Assembly: GCF_900445235.1 (NCBI RefSeq)
Contig: NZ_UFSM01000001.1
Span: forward strand, 1 to 64,000
Length of the DNA stretch: 64,000 bases
Direction: 5' to 3'
DNA from: Aminobacter aminovorans
Lineage (GTDB): Bacteria; Pseudomonadota; Alphaproteobacteria; Rhizobiales; Rhizobiaceae
Made by a program: the position numbers and the translations under genes. Shown here one piece after another: positions 1-8,939 of the stretch. Position 1 is the stretch's first letter. Each line of letters begins with the position of its first letter. Under the pieces are notes generated by a model. It had not been told where the DNA came from, ran no database searches, and saw only the letters and a list, made by a program, of their open reading frames with translations.

Positions 1-1464
1 GTGGCAGCAACCAGCGCCGCAGAGAAGAATTTTGACAGGGTCAAGACGCAGCTCCAGGTTCGCCTGGGCAGCGAGGTCTTCTCAAGCTGGTTCGGCCGCA
101 TGAAGCTGGCGGAAACCTCGAAGGGCGTCGTGCGCCTTTCGGTGCCGACGGCTTTCCTGCGCTCCTGGATCAACAGCCATTATCTGGATCTCATTTCCGA
201 ACTGTGGCGCCAGGAAGAGCCTGGGCTGCTGAAACTCGAAATCATCATCCGTACGGCGACCCGCACGGCACGCCCCGGCGTGGAAACCGAAGCCGCATCG
301 CTTCGCAAGCCGGTACGCCAGGCACAGACGGCCCTTGCCACCAGCACGGCGGCTGCCGGACGTACTGCTGAACGTCCTGCCCCCACCCGCAACGGCACGG
401 CCGACCAGGAATTCAAGCAGAGTGTACTCGGCTCGCCGCTCGACCCGCGCTACACCTTCCAGTCCTTCGTCGAAGGCCCCTCCAACCGGGTCGCCCTTGC
501 TGCGGCGCGCGCGGTGGCGGAATCGAACTCGCGCTTCAATCCGCTGTTCCTCCACGCCACCGTCGGCCTTGGCAAGACGCACCTTTTGCAGGCGATTGCC
601 GCCGAGTCGCTGCGCCAGAACCCGAAGTCGCGCGTCGTCTACCTGACCGCCGAATACTTCATGTGGCGCTTCGCGACCGCTATCCGCGACAACAACGCGC
701 TGACGCTCAAGGAGCAGCTGCGCGACATCGACCTGCTGATCATCGACGACATGCAGTTCCTGCAAGGCAAGTCGATCCAGCACGAGTTCTGCCATCTCAT
801 CAACATGCTGCTCGATTCGGCCAAGCAGGTCGTGGTTGCAGCCGACCGCCCGCCGGCGGAACTGGAATCGCTTGAGCCGCGCGTGCGTTCGCGCCTCAAC
901 GGCGGCGTGGCGCTGGAAATGTCGGCGCCTGACTTCGGCATGCGCCTTGGCATGCTCAAGCTGCGCTTTGCCGGCGCCAAGAACGAAGACCCCAACCTTG
1001 CCATGGACGAGGAAATCCTCACCCATGTCGCCCGCACCGTGACCGGCTCAGGCCGTGAACTGGAAGGCGCCTTCAACCAGCTGATCTTCCGCCAGTCGTT
1101 CGAGCCGCAGCTGTCGATCGAGCGCATCGACGAGATCCTCGGCCACATATACCGCTCGGGCGAGCCAAAGCGCGTACGCATCGAGGACATCCAGCGTATC
1201 GTGGCGCGCCATTATAACGTGTCGAAGACGGAACTTCTGTCTAACCGCCGCACCCGCACCATCGTCAAGCCGCGCCAGATCGCGATGTATCTGTCGAAGG
1301 TGATGACACCGCGCTCGCTGCCCGAGATCGGCCGGCGTTTCGGCGGCCGCGACCACACCACGGTGCTGCATGCCGTGCGCAAGATCGAGGACCTGTCGGG
1401 CGGCGACAACACGCTGGCCCAAGAACTCGAACTGCTGAGGCGGCTGATCAACGACCAGGCCTGA
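1..1464 (+). CDS. dnaA: Chromosomal replication initiator DnaA
   Basis: DnaA is the AAA+ ATPase that binds DnaA boxes and opens the replication origin. The 487-residue product has the family layout: an N-terminal domain (about 1-90), a variable linker, an AAA+ core with Walker A near residues 185-192 (ATVGLGKT) and Walker B near 245-250 (LLIIDD), and a C-terminal DNA-binding domain with the RDHTTVLH signature near 451-458. The first glycine of the usual GGVGLGKT loop is alanine here; I recall similar variants in other rhizobial DnaA proteins, so I do not read it as inactivating. The start is GTG at base 1, so upstream signals cannot be seen. dnaN follows after 203 bases. Confidence 0.97.
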   Translation: MAATSAAEKNFDRVKTQLQVRLGSEVFSSWFGRMKLAETSKGVVRLSVPTAFLRSWINSHYLDLISELWRQEEPGLLKLEIIIRTATRTARPGVETEAASLRKPVRQAQTALATSTAAAGRTAERPAPTRNGTADQEFKQSVLGSPLDPRYTFQSFVEGPSNRVALAAARAVAESNSRFNPLFLHATVGLGKTHLLQAIAAESLRQNPKSRVVYLTAEYFMWRFATAIRDNNALTLKEQLRDIDLLIIDDMQFLQGKSIQHEFCHLINMLLDSAKQVVVAADRPPAELESLEPRVRSRLNGGVALEMSAPDFGMRLGMLKLRFAGAKNEDPNLAMDEEILTHVARTVTGSGRELEGAFNQLIFRQSFEPQLSIERIDEILGHIYRSGEPKRVRIEDIQRIVARHYNVSKTELLSNRRTRTIVKPRQIAMYLSKVMTPRSLPEIGRRFGGRDHTTVLHAVRKIEDLSGGDNTLAQELELLRRLINDQA

Positions 1465-1475
1465 CGGGGTGCGAA

Positions 1476-1511
1476 CGCAGGCGACAGTTTGACGCCTGCG
1501 ACTTATCCCCA
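1476..1511 (+). other. Hairpin and single DnaA-box-like site downstream of dnaA
   Basis: CGCAGGCG (1476-1483) and CGCCTGCG (1493-1500) form an 8-bp perfect stem 12 bases after the dnaA stop, but no T-run follows, so termination is doubtful. TTATCCCCA at 1503-1511 differs by one base from the DnaA box TTATCCACA. A lone box does not make an origin. The rest of the dnaA-dnaN gap (to 1667) shows nothing else clear. Confidence 0.35.
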
Positions 1512-1667
1512 GAACGCCCGCGCTACGGCCGCCTAGTCGTCGCGCGGGCTTGCCTTTCCGCCGTTTTTACTGTCAGACTCAGCCCAATTCCGATCGTGTT
1601 GCGGGCTTTCCCGGGCGCATTCGAGCCCGCGAGCCCGCACCTTCAAAAGAAGCGAGCCTGTTTCGTC

Positions 1668-2786
1668 ATGCGTGTTATCCTGGAACGCTCCAACCTGTTG
1701 AAGTCCTTGAACCACGTGCACCGCGTGGTCGAGCGCCGGAACACCATTCCGATCCTCTCCAACGTGCTTTTGCAGGCCAATGGCGCGAGCCTCGAACTGA
1801 AGGCCACCGATCTTGATCTCGAGATCTCGGAAGCGACGCCGGCCTCGGTCGAACAGGGCGGCGCCACCACCGTTCCGGCGCACCTGCTCTACGACATCGT
1901 GCGCAAGCTGCCGGACGGCGCGGAAGTGATGCTGAAGACCGACGAGGACGGCAACGCCATGTCGGTGGTGTCGGGCCGCTCCAGCTTCCGCCTGCAGTGC
2001 CTGCCGCAGTCGGATTTCCCCGAGCTTTCGGCCGGCACGTTCTCCCACATCTTCCGGCTTGAGGCCAATGCGCTGAAGGGCCTGATCGACAAGACCCAGT
2101 TCGCCATCTCGACCGAAGAGACGCGTTACTACCTCAACGGCATCTACCTGCACACGCATGAGAGCGGCGGCAAGCTGATGTTGCGCGCTGTCGCCACCGA
2201 TGGCCACCGCCTGGCGCGCGCCGAAGTCGAGGCGCCGGCCGGCTCCGAGGGCATGCCGGGCATCATCATTCCGCGCAAGACCGTTTCGGAGCTGCAGAAG
2301 CTGATCGACGATCCGGATGTTGCGGTGACGACCGAGATTTCCGACACCAAGATGCGCCTGACCATCGGCGGTGTGATCCTGACGTCCAAGCTGATCGACG
2401 GTACCTTCCCCGACTATCAACGCGTCATTCCGAGCGGCAACGACAAGAAGCTGATCATCGACCGCCAGAGCTTTGCAGCGGCCGTTGACCGTGTGTCGAC
2501 GATCTCGTCGGAACGCGGCCGCGCAGTGAAGCTGTCGATTGCCGACGGGCTGGTGACGCTCGCCGTCAACAACCCCGATTCGGGCAGTGCTGTCGAAGAA
2601 CTTGCCGCCGACTATTCGTCGGACCCGATCGAGATCGGCTTCAACGCCAAATATCTGCTCGACGTCGCCGCCCAGCTCAAGGGCAGCGAAGCCCGCTTCA
2701 TGCTGGCGGATGCCGGTTCGCCCACGCTCATCCACGACACAGCCGACGAGAACGCTCTCTACGTGCTGATGCCGATGCGCGTGTAG
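1668..2786 (+). CDS. dnaN: DNA polymerase III beta sliding clamp
   Basis: The beta clamp is a ring-shaped dimer that tethers DNA polymerase III to its template. The 372-residue product has the usual family length and three-fold repeated clamp fold, beginning MRVILERSNLLKSLNHVHRV and ending in the MPMRV-type tail near the hydrophobic protein-binding pocket. The reading frame stays open upstream to 1596, but ATG 1668 starts exactly where family members start, so I use it. It lies between dnaA and recF on the same strand, the classic replication-gene order, with 13 bases to recF. Confidence 0.97.
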   Translation: MRVILERSNLLKSLNHVHRVVERRNTIPILSNVLLQANGASLELKATDLDLEISEATPASVEQGGATTVPAHLLYDIVRKLPDGAEVMLKTDEDGNAMSVVSGRSSFRLQCLPQSDFPELSAGTFSHIFRLEANALKGLIDKTQFAISTEETRYYLNGIYLHTHESGGKLMLRAVATDGHRLARAEVEAPAGSEGMPGIIIPRKTVSELQKLIDDPDVAVTTEISDTKMRLTIGGVILTSKLIDGTFPDYQRVIPSGNDKKLIIDRQSFAAAVDRVSTISSERGRAVKLSIADGLVTLAVNNPDSGSAVEELAADYSSDPIEIGFNAKYLLDVAAQLKGSEARFMLADAGSPTLIHDTADENALYVLMPMRV

Positions 2787-2799
2787 CGCGCGCAATCCA

Positions 2800-3987
2800 A
2801 TGCAAGAGCCGGACACGGGGGGAGAGCGGAAACGCATCCCCTCGACACATATCAGCAAACTTAAGCTTACGGACTTTCGCAATTACAACGCGCTGTCGCT
2901 CGACCTCAGGCCGGGCGCGGTGGTGTTCACCGGCGAGAACGGCGCCGGCAAGACCAACCTGCTCGAGGCGATCTCCTTCCTGACGCCCGGCCGCGGCCTG
3001 CGCCGCGCGCCTTATCCCGATGTCGCCCGCGAGGGCAGCGCGGGCAGTTTTGCCGTGCATGCCACAATCCAAGGACCGATCGGCGATGCCGAGATTGGCA
3101 CGGGGACGGCACCGGAAGCAGTGGGCGAAGCCGGACGTCGCGTCCGCATCAACGGTGCCGCCGCCAAGGCCGACGACATGCTCGAATGGCTGCGCGTGGT
3201 GTGGCTGACGCCGTCGATGGACGCCCTATTCACCGGCCCCGCCGGCGACCGCCGGCGCTTCCTCGACCGGCTGGTGCTGGCGATCGACCCGGCTCATGGC
3301 CAGCGCGCGCTCGACTATGAAAAGGCGATGCGCGGCCGCAACCGGCTGCTTTCGGAGGACCGCCGCGACAACGCCTGGTTCGATGCGATCGAGATCCAGA
3401 TGGCCGAGACGGGCGCTGCGATTGCCGCGGCGCGTGTCGAAATGGTGCGGCTTTTGACGGCGATGATCGAGCGGATGCCCGAGACCGGCCCCTTTCCGCA
3501 GGCCGAGCTCAGCCTTGCAGGCACGCTTGAACGAAGCATCGGCGACATGCCGGCGGTCGAGCTGGAGGAGCGCTTCCGTCAGGCGCTGGCCGTTGGACGC
3601 GAGCGTGACCGTGCGGCGGGACGCACGCTCGAAGGCCCGCACCGCTCCGACCTCGTCGTGCGCCACAAGCCGAAATCCATGCCGGCTGAGCTGTGCTCGA
3701 CCGGCGAGCAGAAGGCCCTGCTGGTCGGCATCGTGATTTCGCATGCCCGCCTCACCGGCGAGATGGCGGGTGCGACCCCCATCCTGCTGCTCGACGAGAT
3801 TGCCGCCCATCTCGACGCCGGGCGGCGCGCCGCGCTGTTTGAAATCCTCGAAGACCTCAATTGCCAGGCCTTCATGACCGGTACCGAGGCAAGCCTGTTT
3901 TCGAGCCTCGTCGGCCGGGCACAATTCCTGACTGTCTACCATGGCAGCGTCAGCACCACGCCATTACCTGATAGCTTGGACCGATAG
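2800..3987 (+). CDS. recF: DNA replication and repair protein RecF
   Basis: RecF is an SMC-like ATPase that loads RecA at single-strand gaps with RecO and RecR. The 395-residue product has Walker A near residues 45-53 (GENGAGKTN), the ISKLKLTDFRNY N-terminal strand, and a C-terminal Walker B near 327-338 (PILLLDEIAAHLD). About 17 residues precede the usual family start; no later in-frame ATG lies before the conserved strand, so ATG 2800 is kept. It follows dnaN closely, suggesting cotranscription in the order dnaN-recF. Confidence 0.95.
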   Translation: MQEPDTGGERKRIPSTHISKLKLTDFRNYNALSLDLRPGAVVFTGENGAGKTNLLEAISFLTPGRGLRRAPYPDVAREGSAGSFAVHATIQGPIGDAEIGTGTAPEAVGEAGRRVRINGAAAKADDMLEWLRVVWLTPSMDALFTGPAGDRRRFLDRLVLAIDPAHGQRALDYEKAMRGRNRLLSEDRRDNAWFDAIEIQMAETGAAIAAARVEMVRLLTAMIERMPETGPFPQAELSLAGTLERSIGDMPAVELEERFRQALAVGRERDRAAGRTLEGPHRSDLVVRHKPKSMPAELCSTGEQKALLVGIVISHARLTGEMAGATPILLLDEIAAHLDAGRRAALFEILEDLNCQAFMTGTEASLFSSLVGRAQFLTVYHGSVSTTPLPDSLDR

Positions 3988-4039
3988 ATCGGGATGCTAC
4001 CCGACTGACAAGCCGAACCGGCAGCGATATGGTTGCACC

Positions 4040-4798
4040 ATGAACCAGCCAGCCCCGCTCTCCTCAGAAGAACTCGAACGCTATGCGCGCCATATAGTGC
4101 TGCCCGAGATCGGCGGGCCGGGCCAGCAGAAGCTGAAGCGGGCACGCGTGCTGGTGATCGGCGCCGGCGGGCTCGGCGCGCCGGTGCTGGAGTATCTCGC
4201 AGCAGCCGGCGTCGGCACGCTGGGCATCGTCGACGACGATCATGTCTCGCTGTCCAATTTGCAGCGCCAGGTCATCCACACCACGGATTCCGTAGGCGCC
4301 TCCAAGGCCGACAGTGCTGCCGCAACGATTGCCCGGATCAACCCGCATGTGACGGTCGAACTGCACAAGCTCAGGCTGACGTCGGCAAATGCCGCGAAGC
4401 TGATCGCCGATTACGACATGGTTATCGATGGCTCCGACAATTTCGAAACGCGTTATGCAGTCGCCGACGCCGCGGCCGAGGTGAAGCGGCCGCTCGTCCA
4501 TGCCGCTGTCGGGCGTTTCGACGGCTCGATCACCGTGCTGAAGCCGTTCGAGAAAAATGCCGAAGGCCGCAAGAACCCATCCTATCGCGACCTTTTCCCC
4601 GAGCCGCCGCCGGCGGGGCTGGTGCCGTCCTGCGCCGAAGCCGGCGTGCTTGGCGCGCTGACCGGCGTGATCGGCACGCTGCAGGCGATGGAGGCGATCA
4701 AGCTGATCACCGGCATCGGCGAGCCGCTGGTCGGGCGACTTTTGCTCTACGATGCGCTCGGTGCGCGTTTCGACACCGTGCGCTACAAAGCCGCATGA
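4040..4798 (+). CDS. moeB: MoeB/ThiF-family sulfur-carrier adenylyltransferase
   Basis: Members adenylate the C-terminal glycine of a ubiquitin-like sulfur carrier (MoaD or ThiS) in molybdopterin or thiamine synthesis. The 252-residue product has the nucleotide-binding VIGAGGLGAP loop at residues 37-46, the DDDHVSLSNLQRQ segment, and the SCAEAGVLG cysteine motif typical of MoeB. The paired CxxC zinc motifs of E. coli MoeB are not visible, and no carrier gene is nearby, so the exact partner is open. The frame extends upstream into recF, but ATG 4040 gives the normal MNQ...ELERYARHI start. It heads an overlapping gene set with the acetyltransferase and aconitase X. Confidence 0.88.
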   Translation: MNQPAPLSSEELERYARHIVLPEIGGPGQQKLKRARVLVIGAGGLGAPVLEYLAAAGVGTLGIVDDDHVSLSNLQRQVIHTTDSVGASKADSAAATIARINPHVTVELHKLRLTSANAAKLIADYDMVIDGSDNFETRYAVADAAAEVKRPLVHAAVGRFDGSITVLKPFEKNAEGRKNPSYRDLFPEPPPAGLVPSCAEAGVLGALTGVIGTLQAMEAIKLITGIGEPLVGRLLLYDALGARFDTVRYKAA

Positions 4799-4801
4799 GC
4801 C

Positions 4802-5284
4802 ATGGCAACCGAAGCTGACATTGCGCGGCTGGCGCAGGATTTCGACCGCTGGGATGAACTGCTCGGTCTGATCATGCGCGCCTTTGCCTACATGGATGGC
4901 GTCATCGACCCGCCATCCTCGGCGCACAGGCTCACTCCGGCCAATCTGCGTGACAAGGCCGAGGACGAGGTCGGCTTCATCGCCACTCTGGACGGACGTC
5001 TCGTCGGCTGCATCTTTGCCGCGGATCGGGACGGGCTGTTCTATGTCGGCAAGCTGGCCGTCGACGACAGCGTCCGTGGTCGCGGTGTCGGACGGGCACT
5101 GATGCTCGCGGCAGAGTGCCATGCCATTGCGGCAGGTAAACCTGTCCTTGAACTCCAGACCCGAATCGAACTTGCCGGCAACCACGCGACCTTCGCGAAG
5201 ATGGGCTTCGTCGAGTTCGAGCGCACGGCGCATGACGGATTCGATCGACCGACCTCGATAACCTTTCGAAAGGTGCTGCGGTGA
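4802..5284 (+). CDS. GNAT-family N-acetyltransferase
   Basis: This 160-residue protein has a GNAT fold, with the acetyl-CoA pyrophosphate loop VRGRGVGRALM in the middle and the C-terminal NHATFAKMGFVEFER segment typical of the family. The substrate cannot be read from sequence. It begins 3 bases after the upstream MoeB-like gene and its stop overlaps the GTG start of the aconitase-X large subunit by four bases, so the genes are probably cotranscribed and translationally coupled. A role in the same pathway as AcnX is possible but unproven. Confidence 0.9.
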   Translation: MATEADIARLAQDFDRWDELLGLIMRAFAYMDGVIDPPSSAHRLTPANLRDKAEDEVGFIATLDGRLVGCIFAADRDGLFYVGKLAVDDSVRGRGVGRALMLAAECHAIAAGKPVLELQTRIELAGNHATFAKMGFVEFERTAHDGFDRPTSITFRKVLR

Positions 5285-6534
5285 GTGTCGATCTCTCCGA
5301 CGACGAGCGGCGAATCGCCAGCGGCACGGATGGTGCCGCGATGGCGATGCGCATCGTCGCCGAAAGTGCAGCCCTGCTCGGCGCGCCCCGGCTGATCCCG
5401 ATCGCCTCGGCGCATATCGACGGCGCGCTCTATCACGGCGATTCGGGCACGCTGTTCGCCGAAAGGCTGGCCGAAGGCGGCGCACGGGTGGCGGTACGAT
5501 CGACGCTCAATGTCGGCGCGCTCGACCTGACGGGCTGCTCACGGGTGCGCCTGGAAGAACCGCAACGTTCCATGGCGCGGCGGATGATGGAAGCCTACCG
5601 CAATCTCGGCTGCGAACAGAGCTGGACCTGCGCGCCCTACCAGGCCGGCCACCGGCCCGCTTTTGGCAGCGACGTCGCCTGGGGCGAGTCGAATGCGGTG
5701 GTGTTCTGCAATTCGGTGCTCGGCGCGCGCACCAACCGCTATGGCGACTTCCTCGACATCGCCTGCGCGATTTCTGGCCGGGCGCCCGACTTCGGCTTGC
5801 ACCTTCAGGCGAATCGCCGGGCGACATTGGTGTTCGACGTCTCCGCCCTGCCCGGCGAATTCCTCGCTTCCGAGATCGCCTGGCCGGTGCTCGGCAGCCT
5901 TTATGGCCGCGAGGTCGGCAATGCGGTCGGGGTGGTGGCAGGAGTGACACAAGACCCCGGCGAGGATGCGCTCAAAGCCTTCGGTGCGGCCGCCGCATCG
6001 TCCGGTGCCGTCGGCCTCTTCCATGTATTGGGCATTACGCCGGAGGCCCCCGATGCGACGGCGGTGCTCGGCGGCATCGCAGCCAAAACCACGATCCGGG
6101 TGACGCCTGGGATGGTTGCTTCCGCCCAGGCCAGGCTTTCGACCACCAGCAGCACCGAACGTATAGACGCCGTAGCCATCGGCAGCCCGCACCTGTCGCT
6201 CAGCGAATTCGAGGCGCTGGAACGGCTGATGGCTGGGCGGCGACTGACCGTACCGATCCATGCCTGCACCGGCCGGCATGTTCTGACCGAGCTCGACCGC
6301 GCTGGCCGGCGCAAGGCGCTGGAAGCCTTGGGCGTGGTCATCGTCGCCGATACGTGCGTGGTGGTGACGCCGATCCTGCCGGATCGGCCTGGCGGCGTGC
6401 TGATGACCAACTCGGGAAAGTTCGCGCATTATGCACCGGGAAACACCGGCTACGCAGTGCTCTATGGCTCGCTCGCAGACTGCGTCGAAAGTGCCGTCAC
6501 CGGGCGCCCGGTCTTCGCGAGGTTCGGCTCATGA
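5281..6534 (+). CDS. Aconitase X large (catalytic) subunit, DUF521
   Basis: AcnX enzymes are dehydratases of the aconitase superfamily; in proteobacteria the two-subunit type has been shown to act as cis-3-hydroxy-L-proline dehydratase. The 417-residue product carries hallmark segments: SAHIDGALYHGD, GCEQSWTCAPYQ, SNAVVFCNSVLGARTN, ACTGRH and MTNSGKFAHYAPG, whose cysteines are candidates for binding an iron-sulfur cluster. GTG 5281 is chosen because it overlaps the upstream stop (GTGA). Its own stop overlaps the small-subunit start (ATGA). No proline racemase or ornithine-cyclodeaminase-like reductase is in the window, so the substrate is inferred from family only. Confidence 0.9.
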   Translation: MSVDLSDDERRIASGTDGAAMAMRIVAESAALLGAPRLIPIASAHIDGALYHGDSGTLFAERLAEGGARVAVRSTLNVGALDLTGCSRVRLEEPQRSMARRMMEAYRNLGCEQSWTCAPYQAGHRPAFGSDVAWGESNAVVFCNSVLGARTNRYGDFLDIACAISGRAPDFGLHLQANRRATLVFDVSALPGEFLASEIAWPVLGSLYGREVGNAVGVVAGVTQDPGEDALKAFGAAAASSGAVGLFHVLGITPEAPDATAVLGGIAAKTTIRVTPGMVASAQARLSTTSSTERIDAVAIGSPHLSLSEFEALERLMAGRRLTVPIHACTGRHVLTELDRAGRRKALEALGVVIVADTCVVVTPILPDRPGGVLMTNSGKFAHYAPGNTGYAVLYGSLADCVESAVTGRPVFARFGS

Positions 6535-6959
6535 GCGCGCACGGCGAAGTCCTCGTTCCGGGCAAGCCAGGTCAAGGCCTGGCACTGGTGCTGTCGGCAC
6601 CGATCAGCTTCTGGGGCGGCGTCGATTCAAAATCCGGACGCATCGCCGACGTGCGCCATCCCGAATGCGGCAAGAGCATATCGGGAAAGGTGCTGTTTTT
6701 GCCCGGCACCATCGGCTCGTCGTCGGCATCAGCCGTGCTGATGGAACTTGTCCATGCCGGTCATGCGCCGGCGGCATTGGTGCTGCACGAGCCCGACGCC
6801 ATCCTGCTGCTGGGACTGATCGTGGCGCGCGAGATGGGTTGGGAGACGCCGGTGGCGGTGAAGCTTGGACGAGATGCTTTCGCAGCCTTCGCAGGCAAGC
6901 GGGTTCAGACCGGCCCTGGCGGCGAGCTGACGATTCTGGATGCAGACCGCTCAGCCTGA
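6531..6959 (+). CDS. Aconitase X small (swivel) subunit, DUF126
   Basis: This 142-residue protein is the swivelling domain that completes the AcnX active site. It has ISFWGGVDSKSGRI near the N-terminus, the VLFLPGTIGSSSASAVL phosphate/serine loop near residues 45-60, and LHEPDAILLLGLIVA further on, all typical of DUF126. ATG 6531 overlaps the large-subunit stop by four bases, which supports coupled synthesis of a 1:1 heterodimer. An intergenic inverted repeat follows, and no terminator is evident. Confidence 0.9.
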   Translation: MSAHGEVLVPGKPGQGLALVLSAPISFWGGVDSKSGRIADVRHPECGKSISGKVLFLPGTIGSSSASAVLMELVHAGHAPAALVLHEPDAILLLGLIVAREMGWETPVAVKLGRDAFAAFAGKRVQTGPGGELTILDADRSA

Positions 6960-6967
6960 ATCGGTCC

Positions 6968-7130
6968 GTCCTTCGACGCTCGCCCTGCGTGCGACCAGGA
7001 TGAGGATCGTCGGCGTACCGCACTTCGAACCATGAGCCATGGAGGTAGTAGACGGCGCCAGCTCTCAACCTGAAACGCGCCAACCGTCCTCATCCTGAGC
7101 TGCTCGCATGCAGGGCGAGCGTCGAAGGAC
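6968..7130. repeat. Intergenic inverted repeat with about 40-bp arms
   Basis: The left arm (6968-7006, starting GTCCTTCGACGCTCGCCCTG) and the right arm (7087-7130, the reverse complement with a few changes and a short insertion) flank an 80-bp centre. The arms could form a long hairpin. The element fills almost the whole gap between acnX and a convergent dehydrogenase gene. It resembles the palindromic intergenic elements common in rhizobia. No transposase is encoded. Confidence 0.8.
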
Positions 7131-7148
7131 GAAGCGATCCAGCGCTGC

Positions 7149-8150
7149 TCATGTCCTGAGCGGCAGGACCCGGTCCGGCGGGCGGTGGCCGTCGACATGC
7201 GCTCGGATGTTGATGATGACCTTTTCACCCATGTCGATGCGGCCCTCGATGGTGGCCGAGCCCATATGCGGCATCAGCACCACCTTGCCCTTGGCGGCTA
7301 GCTTGAGCAGCTTGTGGTTGACCGCCGGCTCATGTTCGAAGACGTCGAGGGCAGCGCCCGCAAGCTTGCCGTCCTGCAGCATCTTGACCAGCGCATCCTC
7401 GTCGATGATGTCACCGCGGGCGATGTTGACAAGGTAGGCGTGCGGCTGCATCAGCGCCAGCCTGCGACCCGAAAGCAGGTGGAAGGTCGCCGGCGTCGAA
7501 GGGCAGTTGATCGAGATGATGTCCATGCGGGCGAGCATCTGGTCGAGGCTCTCCCAGTAGGTTGCCTCCAACTCGTCTTCGACCGATTGCAGCACGCGGT
7601 GGCGGTTGTGGTAGTGGATCGAGAGGCCGAACGCCTTGGCGCGGCGGGCGACGGCGGTGCCGATGCGGCCCATGCCGACGATGCCGAGACGCTTGCCGCC
7701 GATGCGGCGGCCGAGCATCCAGGTCGGCGACCAGCCGGCCCATTTCTTGTCGCCGGTCAGCACGCTTGCGCCCTCGGTCAGGCGGCGCGGCACCGCGAGC
7801 ATCAGCGCCATGGCCATGTCGGCCGTGTCTTCGGTCAGGACGTTCGGGGTGTTGGTGACAGTGATGCCACGCTTGGCGGCCGCGGTGACGTCGATCTTGT
7901 CGACGCCGTTGCCGAAATTGGCGATCAGCTTGAGGTTGGGGCCGGCCTGCTCGATCAGAGCAGCGTCGATGGTGTCGGTCACCGTCGGTACCAGCACGTC
8001 GGCTTCCTTGACCGCCGCCACGAGCTCCGGCTGGCTCATCGGCCGATCGTCGACATTCAGCCGCGCGTCGAAGAGTTCGCGCATCCGCGTCTCGACCTGG
8101 TCGGGCAGCTTGCGCGTAATGACGACGAGAGGCTTTTTTCGACCGGCCAT
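7149..8150 (-). CDS. D-2-hydroxyacid dehydrogenase (glyoxylate/hydroxypyruvate reductase-like)
   Basis: This NAD(P)-dependent enzyme interconverts a 2-hydroxy acid and a 2-oxo acid; glyoxylate or hydroxypyruvate reduction is the likely role. The 333-residue protein has the Rossmann loop GMGRIGTAVARRAKAFG, the NIARGDIIDE strand and the LMPHMGSATIEGR catalytic-histidine region of the D-isomer family. The frame opens further upstream, but ATG 8150 begins MAGRKKPLVVITRKLP, the usual start. It converges on the acnX genes across an inverted repeat. The name gyaR would be plausible, but the family is too promiscuous to fix the substrate. Confidence 0.9.
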   Translation of the reverse strand: MAGRKKPLVVITRKLPDQVETRMRELFDARLNVDDRPMSQPELVAAVKEADVLVPTVTDTIDAALIEQAGPNLKLIANFGNGVDKIDVTAAAKRGITVTNTPNVLTEDTADMAMALMLAVPRRLTEGASVLTGDKKWAGWSPTWMLGRRIGGKRLGIVGMGRIGTAVARRAKAFGLSIHYHNRHRVLQSVEDELEATYWESLDQMLARMDIISINCPSTPATFHLLSGRRLALMQPHAYLVNIARGDIIDEDALVKMLQDGKLAGAALDVFEHEPAVNHKLLKLAAKGKVVLMPHMGSATIEGRIDMGEKVIINIRAHVDGHRPPDRVLPLRT

Positions 8151-8308
8151 TCTATCCTCGACGAAGATCGTTGAGACCTCTTTAACCAAGACCGGCGAAA
8201 CTGCAATCCGATCCATGAACGGTAATCTGTGTAACAAGCAGTGCCGCCGAAGACAAAGAAAAAGGGTGTCCGCCAAAAGGGCGCCAAGTTCAAACAGAGG
8301 TTACGGAA

Positions 8309-8866
8309 GTGTCTGGTTTCGCGTCGCTCCGTCTGGCCGTCAGCGCAGCCCTGATCGGCCTTGCTTTCGTTTTGCCCGATGCCGGTTTCGTCGGGCCCGC
8401 CACCGCCGCCCAGAACGGGACGATCGGCCCGAGCGGCCTGCCGCTGCCGCGATTCGTCAGCCTCAAGTCGGGCAAGGTCAATTCGCGCATCGGCCCCGGC
8501 GTCAACTATCCGGTCGACTGGCTCTATATGAAGCCCGGCCTGCCGATGGAGATCATCCAGGAATATGACAACTGGCGCCGGGTGCGCGATTCCGAAGGCG
8601 CCGAGGGCTGGATCAACCAGTCGCTGCTGTCGGGTCACCGCACCGCGATGACGGCGCCATGGCAGCGCGGCAAGCCGGCGCAGCTCAACCTGCTGGCCAA
8701 GCCCGAACAGGGCGCACGTACGGTTGCCATCATCGATCCCGGCGTCGTCGGTTCGATCAAGCAGTGCAATGGCAACTGGTGCGAGATGAGTTTTGCCGGC
8801 ACCAGCGGCTGGCTCAGCCAATCGCAGGTCTGGGGCGCATACCCCGGCGAAAGCATCGAGAACTGA
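8309..8866 (+). CDS. Exported SH3-domain protein
   Basis: This 185-residue protein has a hydrophobic N-terminal signal (about residues 5-30, cut probably near PATAA) and two bacterial SH3 modules, the first around KSGKVNSRIGPGVNYPVDWLY and the second near the C-terminus (NGNWCEMSFAGTSGWLSQ). Such proteins bind cell-wall peptides in the periplasm, but the exact role is unknown. The start is GTG 8309; the predicted signal supports it. It converges with irr. Confidence 0.85.
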   Translation: MSGFASLRLAVSAALIGLAFVLPDAGFVGPATAAQNGTIGPSGLPLPRFVSLKSGKVNSRIGPGVNYPVDWLYMKPGLPMEIIQEYDNWRRVRDSEGAEGWINQSLLSGHRTAMTAPWQRGKPAQLNLLAKPEQGARTVAIIDPGVVGSIKQCNGNWCEMSFAGTSGWLSQSQVWGAYPGESIEN

Positions 8867-8878
8867 TCGCCGGCGCTA

Positions 8879-8908
8879 GCGTGTCTGCTGGACACGCCGC
8901 GAACGCGG
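8879..8908 (+). terminator. Tandem hairpins between convergent genes
   Basis: GCGTGTC (8879-8885) pairs with GACACGC (8891-8897), and CCGC (8897-8900) with GCGG (8905-8908), just after the SH3 gene stop and facing irr. No clear T-run follows, so a termination role is only suggested by position. Confidence 0.35.
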
Positions 8909-8939
8909 CAAATCAAAAACAGCGGAACGAGGCTCCCGG

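Noticed and set aside
1465..1667. A replication origin next to dnaA
   Set aside because: Only one near-consensus DnaA box (1503-1511) and no A/T-rich unwinding region; in rhizobia the origin is usually near hemE rather than dnaA.
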